From Phoenix dactylifera (lineage: Eukaryota; Streptophyta; Magnoliopsida; Arecales; Arecaceae): 64,000 nucleotides of DNA. Numbering within the stretch: position 1 is the first letter of the stretch; every line of letters starts with the position of its first letter. The stretch spans positions 30,327,146 through 30,391,145 of the forward strand of contig NC_052399.1 of assembly GCF_009389715.1 (NCBI RefSeq), in the 5' to 3' direction. The position numbers and the translations under genes were made by a program. This document shows, in pieces, positions 14,127 to 26,429 of the stretch. The notes under the pieces were generated by a model, which had not been told where the DNA came from, did not search any database, and saw nothing but the letters and a program-made list of their open reading frames with translations.

Positions 14127-15347
14127 CGTCTACATGCTTTCATTTCTATCTGGGGCTTTATACAAATTCATTACAATCAGCAGGCTCTAACATGTTAGAG
14201 TAGCTCTATTCATGCAGAAGTCATGATTCCTCGGGCATTGTGCAACGAAAGGCCTTTCCAAATGCTGATGTGCCTGATAGATTGGGTGGCTGATCTTGCA
14301 ACACCTGCAACTATAGTGATTGTCAGGACAGCCAGGATTGCTCGAGATGAACCATCATCAAGGATGTGCAGGTAGGCCAGCCAAGATTACTTGAGGAGAG
14401 CAATCATGAAGGATGAATCTCAGGTCTCCAAGATGGTTTGATCGAGGAGCTGCTGAGTGTTTTGGAAAGCTGACTGGGCGAGACATGTGAAGCTGTGAGA
14501 TTAGAAATGTTCCACCAAAAATACTGTGTTCCATCTTTCTGGAGATTTCCATTCGCCGTGTTTGGAAAGCAAGATTTGGAAGGAGTTCCCATTTGGATAA
14601 ATACCAAGCTCATTGTCGAGTGGCATGTAGTGTTCCAGGAACTCTGAAAGCTCAAAGACTACCCAAAGGCCAGGCAACTGTTCAAGTAAATTTAATAGAG
14701 CTTGGGTGGGGTACAATGAGTGTGGTTCCATTATCTTTAGACATTTGGCGCCACTTGCTGGTTCGTGTCACCTGCAGCAAAGTCTAAACTTCATACTTGA
14801 AGTAGTATATGTGCATATGGTTGAAACAGAGGCCACACCCTACAAAAATTATTGGAAAGGATTTAAAATGGATGCATCTGATTTTGATGGATCCTTGGAC
14901 TCGGAATCTTCTAGAGTGCGTTTGCTGGCTGTCAGTAGGTTGATGTGATCAAAAGCAAGCCTCGAAGATGATCGACATTTGAGGATGCCGGATTATATAT
15001 ATGTTGCATGGAAATAGCCTATCAGGTCATCATCCTTCTTTTGTAACATAGAGTAACATCCATAGTTTTAAAAAAAAAAAAATGATTCTTTATTTTTCTC
15101 TTGTACCTTGGTTTACTGATAAAGATGAGTTTTCGACTCATTCCAGGTTTGGTGGTGCAGATTTGTTTATTGTCCAAAACCCTGTTTCGAGTGGTATTTT
15201 CCTGAAACCTTACCCTTTTCCCTTGCAGTGGTGCAAATTATTGAGATAACGTATGTTTTGGAAAAAGGAGATTTAATTTGCGAAACCCACCTTGGTCACA
15301 TTCTTTCTTTATGAGTGGTTTTCGGCTTGCTAGATATAGTGGAATTC
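14127..15347 (+). other. 3' untranslated/flanking DNA of the helicase gene
   Basis: No coding exon is recognised after the stop at 14124-14126. The region is not AT-extreme and lacks obvious transposon ends. An A run at 15069-15081 and several AT-rich elements nearby could mark the transcript end, but no polyadenylation site can be fixed from sequence alone. Confidence 0.4.
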
Positions 15348-15910
15348 TGGAATTGTTCCTGGTTGATGGCCCTCCTGCATTATGGGAGTTGCGGGCTCGC
15401 TGCAGATCTAGTCTGGAATTGTTCCTGGTTGATGGCCCTCATGCATTATGGGAGTCGCGGGCTCGCTGCGGATCTAGGACATGAGTCGTGTGAAAGAGGC
15501 AACTTGATGACCTTGGGTGCAATGACTTGAAACACCTGTTCGAGCTGGCTGGAAGCAAAGGAATCTTGGTCAACAGGCCCTCCTAATTTTTGACCATCAG
15601 CACATTATTTTAATTTTGCATTCCTTGGCCCTTGTTATAAAGTGGTTTAACTTCCAAGCTGTCTGGAATTGTTCCTGGTTGATGGCCCTCATGCATTATG
15701 GGAGTCGCGGGCTCGCTGCGGATCTAGGACATGAGTCGTGTGAAAGAGGCAACTTGATGACCTTGGGTGCAATGACTTGAAACACCTGTTCGAGCTGGCT
15801 GGAAGCAAAGGAATCTTGGTCAACAGGCCCTCCTAATTTTTGACCATCAGCACATTATTTTAATTTTGCATTCCTTGGCCCTTGTTATAAAGTGGTTTAA
15901 CTTCCAAGCT
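15348..15910 (+). repeat. Perfect 250-bp tandem duplication with an older partial third copy
   Basis: 15411-15660 and 15661-15910 are identical base for base over 250 bp. Just upstream, 15348-15410 is a diverged copy of the first ~63 bp ('cctcctgcat', 'gagttgcggg' and 'tgcagatcta' replace the later forms). No open frame of note runs through it. The perfect identity means either a very recent duplication or an assembly artefact. Confidence 0.95.
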
Positions 15911-16214
15911 GTCTGCAGCCATAATCTTTCAATGAGCATGCTGCTGCTGGATCATTCACTGGTTGCTTTGAAAGCTGTGTAGATGGATGAATGATAAGAG
16001 TTCGGAGCACTTTGACATCTGTGCAGTTGGTGATCTGATGGTAGGTTCATGCGAATGGCTGGGGAATCCTGCTCAGGGGAAAGATGACCCCATTCCCTAA
16101 TTAGTTCTGCAATCTCTAACAATTGTTAAGAGGCCAAAAGAGTTTCTGAAGTAATTAGTTTGTGGGTGTACCTTCAAAATATATTTGTAACGAAGAACGA
16201 AATGGCTCGCCAAG

Positions 16215-16485
16215 GGCCCGTTAGGTGTTGTTGCTGTTTTTATGTTTTTATTTATCTCCAATTTAGTAAATTGCTGTGTTGAAAAAAGTATTTCACCGAC
16301 TTTTGCTGCCCCTCGCTTTTATACTCTGTTTTTTGAAAACGATATATCTGTGTTTGGAAAAGATCTAGCGATTTTACAATTAAATTTAAAAACTCAACAG
16401 GGTTCTATCATAGATGTTATTCAGTCTCGTTCATTTTGTTTTTTGAAGATGTAAACAAAAGATAACAGCAACACCAAACTGGCCT
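16215..16485. mobile_element. MITE-like element with ~25-bp inverted ends
   Basis: The left end GGCCCGTTAGGTGTTGTTGC and the reverse complement of the right end (AGGCCAGTTTGGTGTTGCTG) match with a few changes. They enclose about 270 bp of AT-rich, non-coding DNA. A second 'gggcccgttcaa' at 16496 may belong to another copy. I could not find a convincing target duplication, so the superfamily is not assigned. Confidence 0.6.
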
Positions 16486-18120
16486 TAAGACAAACGGGCC
16501 CGTTCAATTCTCAAAGGTGCTTTTATGGTTTCCCAGGACATGGGTCTATCTAACACAAAATTTTTTGGGAAAGGTGTCCTCGGTCATGTCAAGTTAACCT
16601 GTATTTGGAAATATAGCAAAGAGGAGTTCAACCGTAAACCTCCACCCAGGAGGGGAGGGGCTGTGACCATTGAGGTGCTGCTTAGTTTATGCCAACTAAA
16701 AGTAGAATTCTTATTGGACAAACGCATTGAAAAATAAAGAATTCTTATTTGATTTTTGAGAAAAATTCATTTTCATGCAAATTAGAAATCTGAAAACTTT
16801 TTGGGTCAAGTCAGGCATACACGCTAGTCAGCACACCTCAGATTTGAGAATCTATTTCATCAAAAGTTTGGTGCGGAACTCACACCACAAAAACTTACTC
16901 GCGGGACACAGAAACATGTGTACAAAAGGGTCAAGAACCGCATCAAGGCAACCACCAACGTTAATTAATTATTTCTTGGCTAGAAGGGATTGCTGGAGAT
17001 CCGCACCAACAGCAAGGCATTGTATAGCTTGTTTCTTTTTTTTTTGTTTTTTCTATAAAAAAGAAAATTGTTTGATCGAACGAGATGATGGGACAAGGAG
17101 GAGGAGAAGTAGAGAAATTTTAATTCAATATTGATGACATCTACCAACTGTACATCATTTTTTTCAATTTTTTGGAGGAGATATTTTATACATATATTAA
17201 CTTTGTATTTTGTCTTGCTTTACAGCAATACAAGTAAAACAAAATGCTGCAGCTCATCATGCCCTGCCACCTAAGTTTTAAAAGTTCTTATTATCATACC
17301 AACCCCTGTAGCAGCCTTGGTGCCTGGTGGTATCATATTTTGTTATCTATGTAAATAACTAATTAACAGCTGTAGTTAACAGCTTTTATTGTTATATGTA
17401 ACAAGAATACAGAACCTGATTTATGTTTTTCAATTCAATTATACTCGTAAGCTACAAAAGCTAATCATTTATCAGGTAAAGAATGCGATATGAACAAAAA
17501 GATACCATTAGTTTTTACAATTCTTTGTTATTTTCTTTTACAATAGTTAGTATCGTATATCCAAAAAAACATACATCTGAGCAAATAATAGACATTATTT
17601 TTCCGATCATAATGAGATGTAATGGTTTTCAAAATTGGAAGGTGGCTCCACCAAAGTGAGAGTGGGTGTGGGATTGTGTGCGTCAAAATGGTGCCGCTAC
17701 TGTTACTAAAAAATACAAAAATATTTACAAAGCCGCCGCAGGTTTCCATGTCATGTACTGACGTAGGATGGAATGTGAGTACTCTTCACGCTCAGGTAAT
17801 TGACTTCACCGAACAGCTCAGATTAAATCAAGTGGGACCCATCGGAGTTATCTGATCATTACCGTTGAAATTAAATCTGAGGGACCATATTTTTCCATCT
17901 CTTTTTGCATACGAAAGGCATGGACATTGCCGGTGGGACAAGCTTACAGGTCAGCTAAGTCGCCATCGCGAAGCAAAGGATCCGATTGCTCATTTATATA
18001 ACCACCCTAGAATTTGTCATAAATTACATTGATACCCCTTAAGGATGTTTCTCATCCAAAAGGGCAGGGGTGTTTCCGATATATAATCAAACATTGAGGG
18101 CCTCTTAGTTCGCTGTTCCT
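16486..18120. other. Intergenic DNA and promoter region of the BPA1-like gene
   Basis: No coding exon is recognised; open frames are random in composition. TATA-like strings occur at about 17990-18000 (TTATATAACC) and 18135-18140 (CATATA). The second lies about 100 bp before the start codon and is a candidate core promoter element. Confidence 0.4.
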
Positions 18121-18240
18121 TCCCCCTTCCTCTTCATATAGCGCTTCACGGAGTGGAAGAGAGAGACTGTTAGGCGGAGATCGAAACGAACCCTAATAAA
18201 AGACTTTTTTCGCTTTTCTTTGAGTTTCTTTGAAAGAGGG

Positions 18241-21200
18241 ATGCAGGTGAGAAGCAGCGAACAATCCCTGAAATTTTGTGATTTTTTTTATAGATTTTCG
18301 TTTGATCTGTGCCTCTCTTTGATACATTTTTTGAGGAATTTTTCGTTCTTGCTATGGATTTTTGGTGATATTTTGCGCAGACGAGGACGGTTCAGGTCGG
18401 GAATATCTCAGATCTGGCCGGGGAGAGGGAGATTCGGGAGTTCTTCTCCTTTTCCGGCGACATCGATCACGTCGAGATCTGGTGGTCAGATTCTTTAGCT
18501 CTTTTTTCTTTCTTTCTTTTATTTTTTCTCCTCTGTTTTGGAAAATTTTTTGTTGGGTGTCTGGATGCAAGTGGGGATTGGGCTAGTTTTTGTGTTTGAT
18601 TATGGTTAAGGTTTAGATGCCTTGTCATGAATTAGGATTCTTCTAACGTTGTGGGTTTTAATTGGAGCAGTGATGCTGGGAGTCGGAGGATTGCGTTCGT
18701 TACGTTCAAAGATCCGAAGGCGCTCGAGATCGCATTGCTGCTATCGGTAATTTCACTCTTTTTATTGATTTACTTGTTCCCATTAATGTCTAATCTTGTT
18801 ATATTATTTATTTATTTATTTTTTTGAATAAACGGAAGGAAAGCTCATGAAGATTCTTTTTGGTGGTATGGCACATTAATGAGGAGTAAAAGTTCGATAT
18901 TCTGACAACTTGTTGTGAACCATATGATTGCATCCCTTTTGTAATCTGTAAACTTTTAACTGCATTTTTTGATACATTTGTGTTGCATTTTCGTATGCGA
19001 CTGCTGTCTTGTATTTAGTTTTTGTTCTGCTGTTGCTATGGTTGTCATCATGGAGTTATGTTTGTTGTTGGTTATGTATTGCATCTGAAGTGTTTGATGG
19101 GCCTGGAGGAAATGCCTGGTGTTATTGAGAGTGTTTTCTCAAAATAAAATAATTGGCTTAACATTTTCCTCAAAAATTTTGAGTGTTCTCATGAAGCTAA
19201 CAATAGACCTTCAGAAAACGAGTCGGTGATAGTGTTATCAGTATATGTAGGAAAATGCCTTGCAGATGTGGGCTTTCTACATTTGTTTAAATATATAAAA
19301 AATGTATTTGTGCAGAATTGGAGGCATCGAATGTATGAGTCCATGCTACTATGAGTTTATCTGCTGTCTTTTTGAATTCAGCATCATTATTTTGTAGATT
19401 GCAAGCTATATATTTTAACTTCGAGAAAAGAAACGGAAAGTGTAATGACGGTATGAAGAGTACATGAGGTCTATGATGTGCTGCCTGATAAATGGTCATG
19501 AAAGCTTGGTAATGATTGAGTAGATTTTTGGCAAAATATTATCTTTAGAAAAAATTGCATAGATTGTAGGGAGTGGGAATGTTTGGTGCTCATTTCCTTC
19601 TTGGTATCTCAATTTGGGGGCATGCTATGGAAAGCAAAGAGGGCTCTGACATGGGAATCTGTTTCCTTATGAGAAGGAAGATCAAAGAACATTTGTTAGA
19701 GAAGATATATGGTGAGGGAATACACCTTCTGGGAAATGATAGTTAGAAGAAGCTTATCATGTTACCTGTTTTATAGTCTTCCTGAATGTGGAGGAAATCC
19801 AAGGTGATTTGTACTGATATAGGTGGCACTGTATTGACATGAGGTGTCTCTCATCCCTTTGAGATAACTAAGAACTGCAGGGCAATAGGCTGTGAGCACC
19901 ATTTCTCTGTATTTAATTTTTTCTGGCTCTTGAACTATGAGACTACCTCTATGCAGATGACTTCATGGTTTCTAAACCCCACTAATTGTTTTATTTGATT
20001 ATATCAGCAGGTGTTAAACAAGTGGAATAGAAATTACTATTTAATCAAATTTCATTGTCCACTATGAGGCTACCTCTATACAGATGACTTCATGGTTTCT
20101 GAACCCCACTAATTGTTTTATTTGATTATGTCAGCAGGTGTTAAACAAGTGGAATAGAAATCACTATTTAATTGAATTTCATTATCCGCTATGAGGCTGC
20201 CTCTACACAGATGACTTCATAGTTTCTGAACCCCACTAACTGTTCTATTTGATTATGTCAGCGGGTGTTAAACAAGTGGAATAGAAATCACTATTTAATT
20301 GAATTGCATTATCCAGCATGATTTTTTATAGTTTCTTTGGATTGTGTGTTATAATCAAAGTGTTGATTAGTGATACTTTATCAGTTTTCTTGCACGCTAG
20401 TATATTCAATTGACTAAAGATATTTCCTAATTGATGGTTGGAACTGCCTTCAGAATAATGTCATTTAAGGGCTTGATTGTTTTCTTCAAAGTGATATTTA
20501 CATTCTCATTGTCTTTTGCAGGGAGCTACGATAGTAGATCAGATTGTGAGTGTAAGTCCTGCTGAAAATTATGTCCCTAGAGTCGAGGAGGTATAATAAA
20601 TACCTACTTTTATGATATTCAATTTTCCGGCTAAATTACTTTAGTTGTTTGACTGGTTATATGATCTTTATTGGAATTCATGCAGCAAGTTATGGTTAAT
20701 GAGATGACAAGTGCAGCTTCTGTTGGAAATGGTGCAGCAACTGTTGAGGTGTCTGTAAACTCCAGTATAATTTTTACTCAAACCCTGCAACGTTGTATAG
20801 GTTACTTTCTGTACTCATGATCTTTTGGTTGGAGGAAAATAATGACCTTTCTCTTCTATGCAGACTAATAGTAGTCCTACTGGTGGACGGATCTATGTCG
20901 GTAAAGCTCATGATGTTGTGACAAATATGCTAGCAAAGGGTTCAGCAATCAGACAAGATGCTTTGACTAAAGCTAAAGCATTTGATGAGAAGCATCGGTT
21001 GACGGCCAGTGCATCAGCAAAGGTGATTTCCTTTGATAGGCGGGTTGGCCTTTCAGAGAAAATAACAGTTGGATTCTCAGTTGTGAATGAGAAAGTGAAA
21101 TCTGTGGATCAAAAGCTGCATGTGTCTGATAAAACAATGGCCGCCTTAACTGTAGCAGAGCAAAAGTTGAATGATACTGGCACAGCTGTCAAAACTAGCA

Positions 21201-24200
21201 GGTACTTTATTATTCCCTCATAAAGAAACATTTGAACCATGTCGCGGAATAATTTAAAATAAAGTGCTGAAAGAAGGGGAATGGCCAGTCTGCTAACTCA
21301 GGTATTTTTCTATGAGGAGAACAGACTGAAAATTAGCATGGTGTTCAAGGCTGTCTTATGTGCAGTTAACGAGAGTCCTTGGCAAACAGATCCTGTTAGG
21401 TCTGTCCAGAGTGGAAATGCCTGCAAGAAATGCTCAGGGAACCCAAATAAGTGCAAAAGGCTGCTAGAAAAACTTATCGTGCATCTTAAAATTACTAAGA
21501 AACCACTTTCTGGTTGGTTTCTTTTGTGGTTTGCTGTGGTTCCCATACATTTTCCACAAGTTTCACTCATGTTTTAAGCAATCATTTTCTTTGCTTATCT
21601 GTGAATTATTTCTGGTACCTATTTCCTGCATCCTGTTTATGTCTTGTTTCCCCCGGTTAATTTACCAGCAATCTTGATTTGAGGCTTTTTATGGTGAATC
21701 TTCCAATGGTCAGGTAGAAATGGTTATTAATCTGTGTTGATTTGTTTGCCAATTGAGTAAGCTTGATTTTGTTGAATTGTTTGCTTCATATTGCAAGCAA
21801 TTTTTCATCTGGAAAGTGATTTATCTGCCTGATATTATTAATATTTTGTTGTGGGCTTCACTAAAATTATCTTGGTGGACTATGACAATTTTCTTTTGGT
21901 CTGAATTGCTATACCATATTCTCGTATCTGTTGTTTTCTAGCTCCTCTTGTTGCACTTTTATCCATAAATGCACAATGAACAAAACTCCTCAGCGTGGAT
22001 CGCACGGTCAATTGCTGATCTGGTGTGATTTGGATGTATAGGTATGTAACTGCTGGAACAGCTTGGTTAAATGGTGCTTTCGGCAAGGTGGCAAAGGCTG
22101 GCCATGTTGCGAGTACAAAAACAAGAGAGAAGTTCCAGCTGGCAGTCTCAAATTTAACTGCAAAGGTGAGATAATAATTTATAGATGATAATGCTTGAGT
22201 TACACTTGCAGAACTTGCAGATGTTTTTTTGAGATTCAAAAACCTGAAGTCTTCAATATTGCATATTGACAGAAGATTGTTATCTTTTCCTTTTAAGACA
22301 AACCAGTATTAATTGTGAATAGCTCAAGTTACAAAGAATAGTAACTTGATGTTCTGTGAATTTGTCAAAGAGCAAGAACTGCCTCGCAGACAGATTACAG
22401 AAGCCTATAAATGATTGACTCTCACATAAAAAGCCAAACCATGCTACTTCATCATCATGAACTTCAGGTCAAGCCATCTAGTAGTTTTTGATGCTTTTGT
22501 CATTGTAGAATCAATAAGTCTTACTTTTTTAAATAGTCTTTTGAAGGAAAGGTGAAGCCCAATTGCAGTTACAAAACCTATATTCTAAAATACAAACTAC
22601 AACTCTTTAACATATAAGAATATTTTTTTTCAAATGTATCTTAGAAATATATCAATACTTTGCAAATCCAATTCTAGCGGACTCTTGCATGATCTTAAGG
22701 GCATAGCCAACAAGTTGGCAATTCGCTTCTAGGTCTCATGGTAAGCACTTGTTTGAAGTTATTTTGACCATCAATTGACATTGATTAGTAGGTTGATGTC
22801 ATGTCTAGAGTCAATGGTGCAGCATCCATGTACTCTGATGGACCATACCTCAAGCAATGAAGCAGATCCATATTTAGAATTAATTAGCTTGTTGATTAAG
22901 ATAAGGTTTCTCCACAAGTGGTAGAAATTCATTTAACAAAGCTAATAACGAAATTTTCAAAATGATTTAAAGATGACCAAAAAGGGTCTACCAAAGTCTA
23001 TAAGTGATTGAAAAAAACCATTCCATAGCTAATTACTGACATATAATTGTAGGTCCCCTTCTATTTCTATCTCCGAGTCTCTAGTTTAAGGGGCATACAA
23101 GGATGAGAGTTAGAAAAAGTTCTATATACCTTAATTGAATGTAGGTTTGGGTGTTGAATGTGCTCGACTTGATCTGACTTGTAATGTGAAAACTCCCAAA
23201 AGTATGGCTGAAAGTGGCTTGGATATAATCCTATTGTATCTGTTTCCAAATCCGATTTGGTTCAGATTCGGATAACAATTCTAGTATCTGATCAAATCCA
23301 GATCCGAATTTGGATGTTAGCTTATAAATTGTGCCAGATTGAGATCCGAATATCCGGTAAGAATTCTCTAAAATAAACCACAAGTCCTAGGATTTGAACC
23401 ATTGACCTTTGATTCATATGTCTAAGTGCTTAATCACCAAGCTACAAATGCTTTCTACTTCATATCGATAGTTTATTTAACTTATTCGTATGAATTCATG
23501 TGATTAAATAACAATTTGATGTACAATATTTTATGTTTTGATCATTATTTTTATAAAAATAAACCTTTTCTCTTTGATAAAAAATAAAAGTAGGATTTGC
23601 TTTGTTTTATTCTATACAATATTACCTAATCATGAGAAAAATTCAAAAGACTTTGATTTCTCTTTCAACAATCATTATCATGGGAGATGCACATGTGAAG
23701 TCAAATTAATCAACAAATTGGTTAATATTTTAATATTGATTCAAATTATTTATTTAGTATGAAATTAATCCAAGTATTTATTCAATATGAAAATATTTAT
23801 TATTCAATTAAATTAATTCAATTGTAAAGATATATACATATACTTATATTTATAGTAATATAATAAAAGATAAAAAATAAAATTGTAAATAAAATAAAAA
23901 TTATAATAGAATAATATTAAATAAATATATTGGTTATTATATAATATATTATATAATAATATGATAGTTATAATAAAATATTTAAAATATCAATTTATTC
24001 AAAGCTTTACTGTTAAAAATATTTAAAATATTAATAACTTCTATGTGTTCCTACATTTATATATGACTTGTCTTACTAAATTTTGATAAATATATAATTC
24101 ATGATTATTTTATTTATGATATAACTAAGAGTAATGATAGTATTTGATGTAAAAAAATATTAATATTTTTATATAACATTTTATTTTAAATAATTTTTGA

Positions 24201-26429
24201 TTTTTAATATTTTAATACAAACTCGATCGAACTAATGACCTGAACGACCAAGTCAGTCTCGATGCAGGTATAATAAATATGCCTTAGATCGATAGTTAAT
24301 TATGCGTCTCGTGCGATCTGCATAGTAAATTTTGTTCCCGTCCTTATGATTATATAATTAATGCTAATTTTGATCATTGAATTCCACTAAAATCCAATTT
24401 ATATCTGAATAATATCCGACTTATATCCTTATATGGATAAAAAATTATAGATATAACCAATATCCGACATGTATCTATATCCTTTCAGAACAAATATGGA
24501 TACTAATTTTGATATCCATTTAATATCCGTATCATAATCGTATTTGTAAAAAAAGATGGATACAAATATGAATATACCAGTATCCAATCCGTTTTTCAGC
24601 CATACCTAAAAGTATTTTGAGACACGACTGATTCTTATTTATGCAGCATTTTCTACTAATGATTTTTGAAGAACAAATTGATACTTATCTAACACTTATT
24701 GATCCATACATGGCTTTTGTCAGTGTTTTGGTATTTATGAGCAATGGCATTGGCTACTCTTGGGAAGTACCATGCTTCATAGATGTACAAATTCTCTTAT
24801 TCTAGATTCATGCAGTGAAGACGTGGACACAAGATCATTTTCAATAGAACTGATAAGATCATGATATTTGCGATTCACAGATGAACAGATTCTCTTATTC
24901 TGAATTTATGAAGGGAAGAACATGGAAACAAGATCACTGTCGATAGAACGGATAAGATCATGATGTCTTTGAGTTCACGACATGGCTCAGAAATGGGGTC
25001 CCATGAATTCACAAGAGCTTGTCCTTTTCCCCTTTGATGGACAGTGAAGAGAAGCTTAAAAGGATATTTTCTTGATAGAAGTTTTCTCCTCATTGCGGCC
25101 CTTATACCTCCTTCCTTTAATAGACTTTCAGATCCCACTTCCACTCAAGTTATAAAGGGGAACACTTTTCAATCTGGGGTAATAAAAGAATATCTAATTT
25201 TAGGATCCCAATTCTATTGGATTTCAACACCGATCTGTTCACAATTAGTTACTGACTTATGGTGACCTCCTCCTGCAAAGGAAATAATGACCTGAAGAAA
25301 ATCTGTGACTTGACTCCAAAACTTTCTGGCAGCACTGTTGTAATTTCGGAAAGCCGGCAAACTACGCTATTTATAATTGATCTTCTTAACAGTCACTATG
25401 TGGCCTGATTTTGCTGATGTAATTGCCTCTAAAACTCATTGTTGAATACATTTTACATCATAGATCTATCAAAAGTGCCTGAATGTCCTAGTGAGCAAGT
25501 GCATCTTTATAAAGGACTTGGTAACATGAATGCTTTGAGGTTATATTTGCTGGTTTTGCTGTTTATACCACAGGTATATTAAGCCATTGCCCATGCCACA
25601 AGCATATGATGAATATTTGTGGATTTATGAAATGGTTTGTCTGTATGCACAGCATTGCAGTTAATGCAATATGTTTTTTTTTTAATTTTATTATTGAATC
25701 ATTAATTTTCTATTTTACAAACCAAAAGAAATTGGTAAAAGATTGTTTACTGCATTGTAACCTCTTAATTGTGTATCAAAAGTTCACCCATTTAAAATGG
25801 AGTCTCATTTTACTTGCTGGCCTTCACAGTTCAATTATGTCGAGCAGTCTTTTCCTGAAAAGGAAAGCATGTGTTCCAATTTGTGGCCGGCATGTTACAG
25901 CCTATAAATTCTACTTTCTTCCAAAATGCGGATTTATCTCCTTTTTCTTACTATCTTACAGTTAAATTGTTTTGTAATGTGTACATGTTTTTTTCATGCA
26001 TTACTTCCATGCTAGATGTAACAATTAGCAATTATCCTGTGTTAATGGTATTCATTCAGGTTGGTTCTCCTTGGGTCCTGTAGTCTCTTCTTCTTGATCT
26101 GGAAAATGTCTTTAATAGATTTTATCTTTTCTTACCTGATCACTAATTGTGGTTTAAGTATGCATCTCCTTGTACCATTGTGTATTTTGATTCTAAACCA
26201 GACAGTTATCATCGATTGTTTGGATATGAGAACTGGCCAAGTGCTCTGTAGTGAAAAGTTGATACGGTGCATTGTTGTCAAAGACCAAATAGGACTATTA
26301 GATCTTTGCGCAGTTTATGCGATGTATTTCTAATAGCGTTTTCGTGTTAACTACCACTGTTCTCTCTCTCTCTCATATATTTATATATTTCTGTCTTTAA
26401 CAACACAGGATCCAGCTGTTGCTGCATAA
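18241..26429 (+). CDS. BPA1: BPA1-like RRM protein (binding partner of ACD11)
   Basis: Eight coding exons: 18241-18246, 18381-18484, 18671-18746, 20522-20590, 20686-20748, 20864-21201, 22042-22165, 26409-26429. They total 801 bp, giving 266 aa. Residues 1-82 form one RRM: RNP2-like VQVGNIS near the N-terminus, RNP1-like IAFVTFKD at about 47-54, then the conserved LLSGATIVDQ and AENYVPR. The rest is a helical, Lys/Ala-rich C-terminus ending DPAVAA, with NTG/AWLNGAFGKVAKAG-type segments typical of this family. The family is known from Arabidopsis BPA1, which binds the sphingolipid transfer protein ACD11 and restrains cell death. RNA binding itself is not shown. The first coding exon is just ATG CAG before GTGAGA. 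The donor of exon 2 is ambiguous by three bases (18482 or 18485). The frame is intact. Confidence 0.93.
19935..20315 (+). repeat. Three tandem copies of a 127-bp unit
   Basis: Copies start at 19935, 20062 and 20189, each opening with 'ctatgag'. They share 'cagatgacttcat', 'aaccccacta' and 'ggtgttaaacaagtgg', and differ by scattered substitutions, mostly transitions. Copies 2 and 3 share changes not in copy 1 (for example 'ttaattgaatt'), which suggests stepwise duplication. It lies in intron 3 of the BPA1-like gene. Confidence 0.9.
23203..24604. mobile_element. Non-autonomous TIR element, hAT-like by target duplication
   Basis: The ends TATGGCTGAAAGTGGCTTGG and the reverse complement TATGGCTGAAAAACGGATTGG form inverted repeats. 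Flanking octamers CCCAAAAG (23195-23202) and CCTAAAAG (24605-24612) match at 7 of 8 positions, as expected for an 8-bp hAT-type target duplication. Inside are GATATCC/CGGAT-rich subterminal segments and a very AT-rich centre of about 700 bp; no transposase is visible. It may contain nested insertions. Confidence 0.6.
23389..23453 (-). other. tRNA-like pol III promoter segment (SINE head or tRNA relic)
   Basis: On the minus strand, box A-like TAGCTTGGTGATTAAGC is followed about 40 bases later by box B-like GGTTCAAATCC. The spacing is as in tRNAs and tRNA-derived SINEs. Acceptor-stem pairing is poor, so a functional tRNA is unlikely. It sits inside the TIR element. Confidence 0.4.
24782..24977 (+). 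repeat. Two direct copies of a 98-bp unit
   Basis: Copies start at 24782 and 24880. Both contain 'attctcttattct', 'acaagatca', 'gataagatcatgat' and end near 'gattcac/gttcac'. Divergence is around 20 percent, so the duplication is old. Confidence 0.75.

Larger units (their letters stand above)
22166..26408 (+). other. 4.2-kb last intron of the BPA1-like gene
   Basis: The intron begins 'aag|gtgagata' and ends 'caacacag|gatcca'. It separates a six-codon last exon from the rest. It is rich in AT and repeat DNA, including the TIR element, tRNA-like segment and 98-bp direct repeat listed separately. No intact gene is visible on either strand. Confidence 0.8.

Noticed and set aside
16775-17134. 119-aa plus-strand frame
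   Set aside because: Random composition with a Phe run from a T tract; no start context, domain or splice support.
19935-20315. CRISPR-like array
   Set aside because: Contiguous tandem repeats without unique spacers in a plant intron.
23389-23453. Functional tRNA gene
   Set aside because: Only box A and box B resemble tRNA; the acceptor stem does not pair well.
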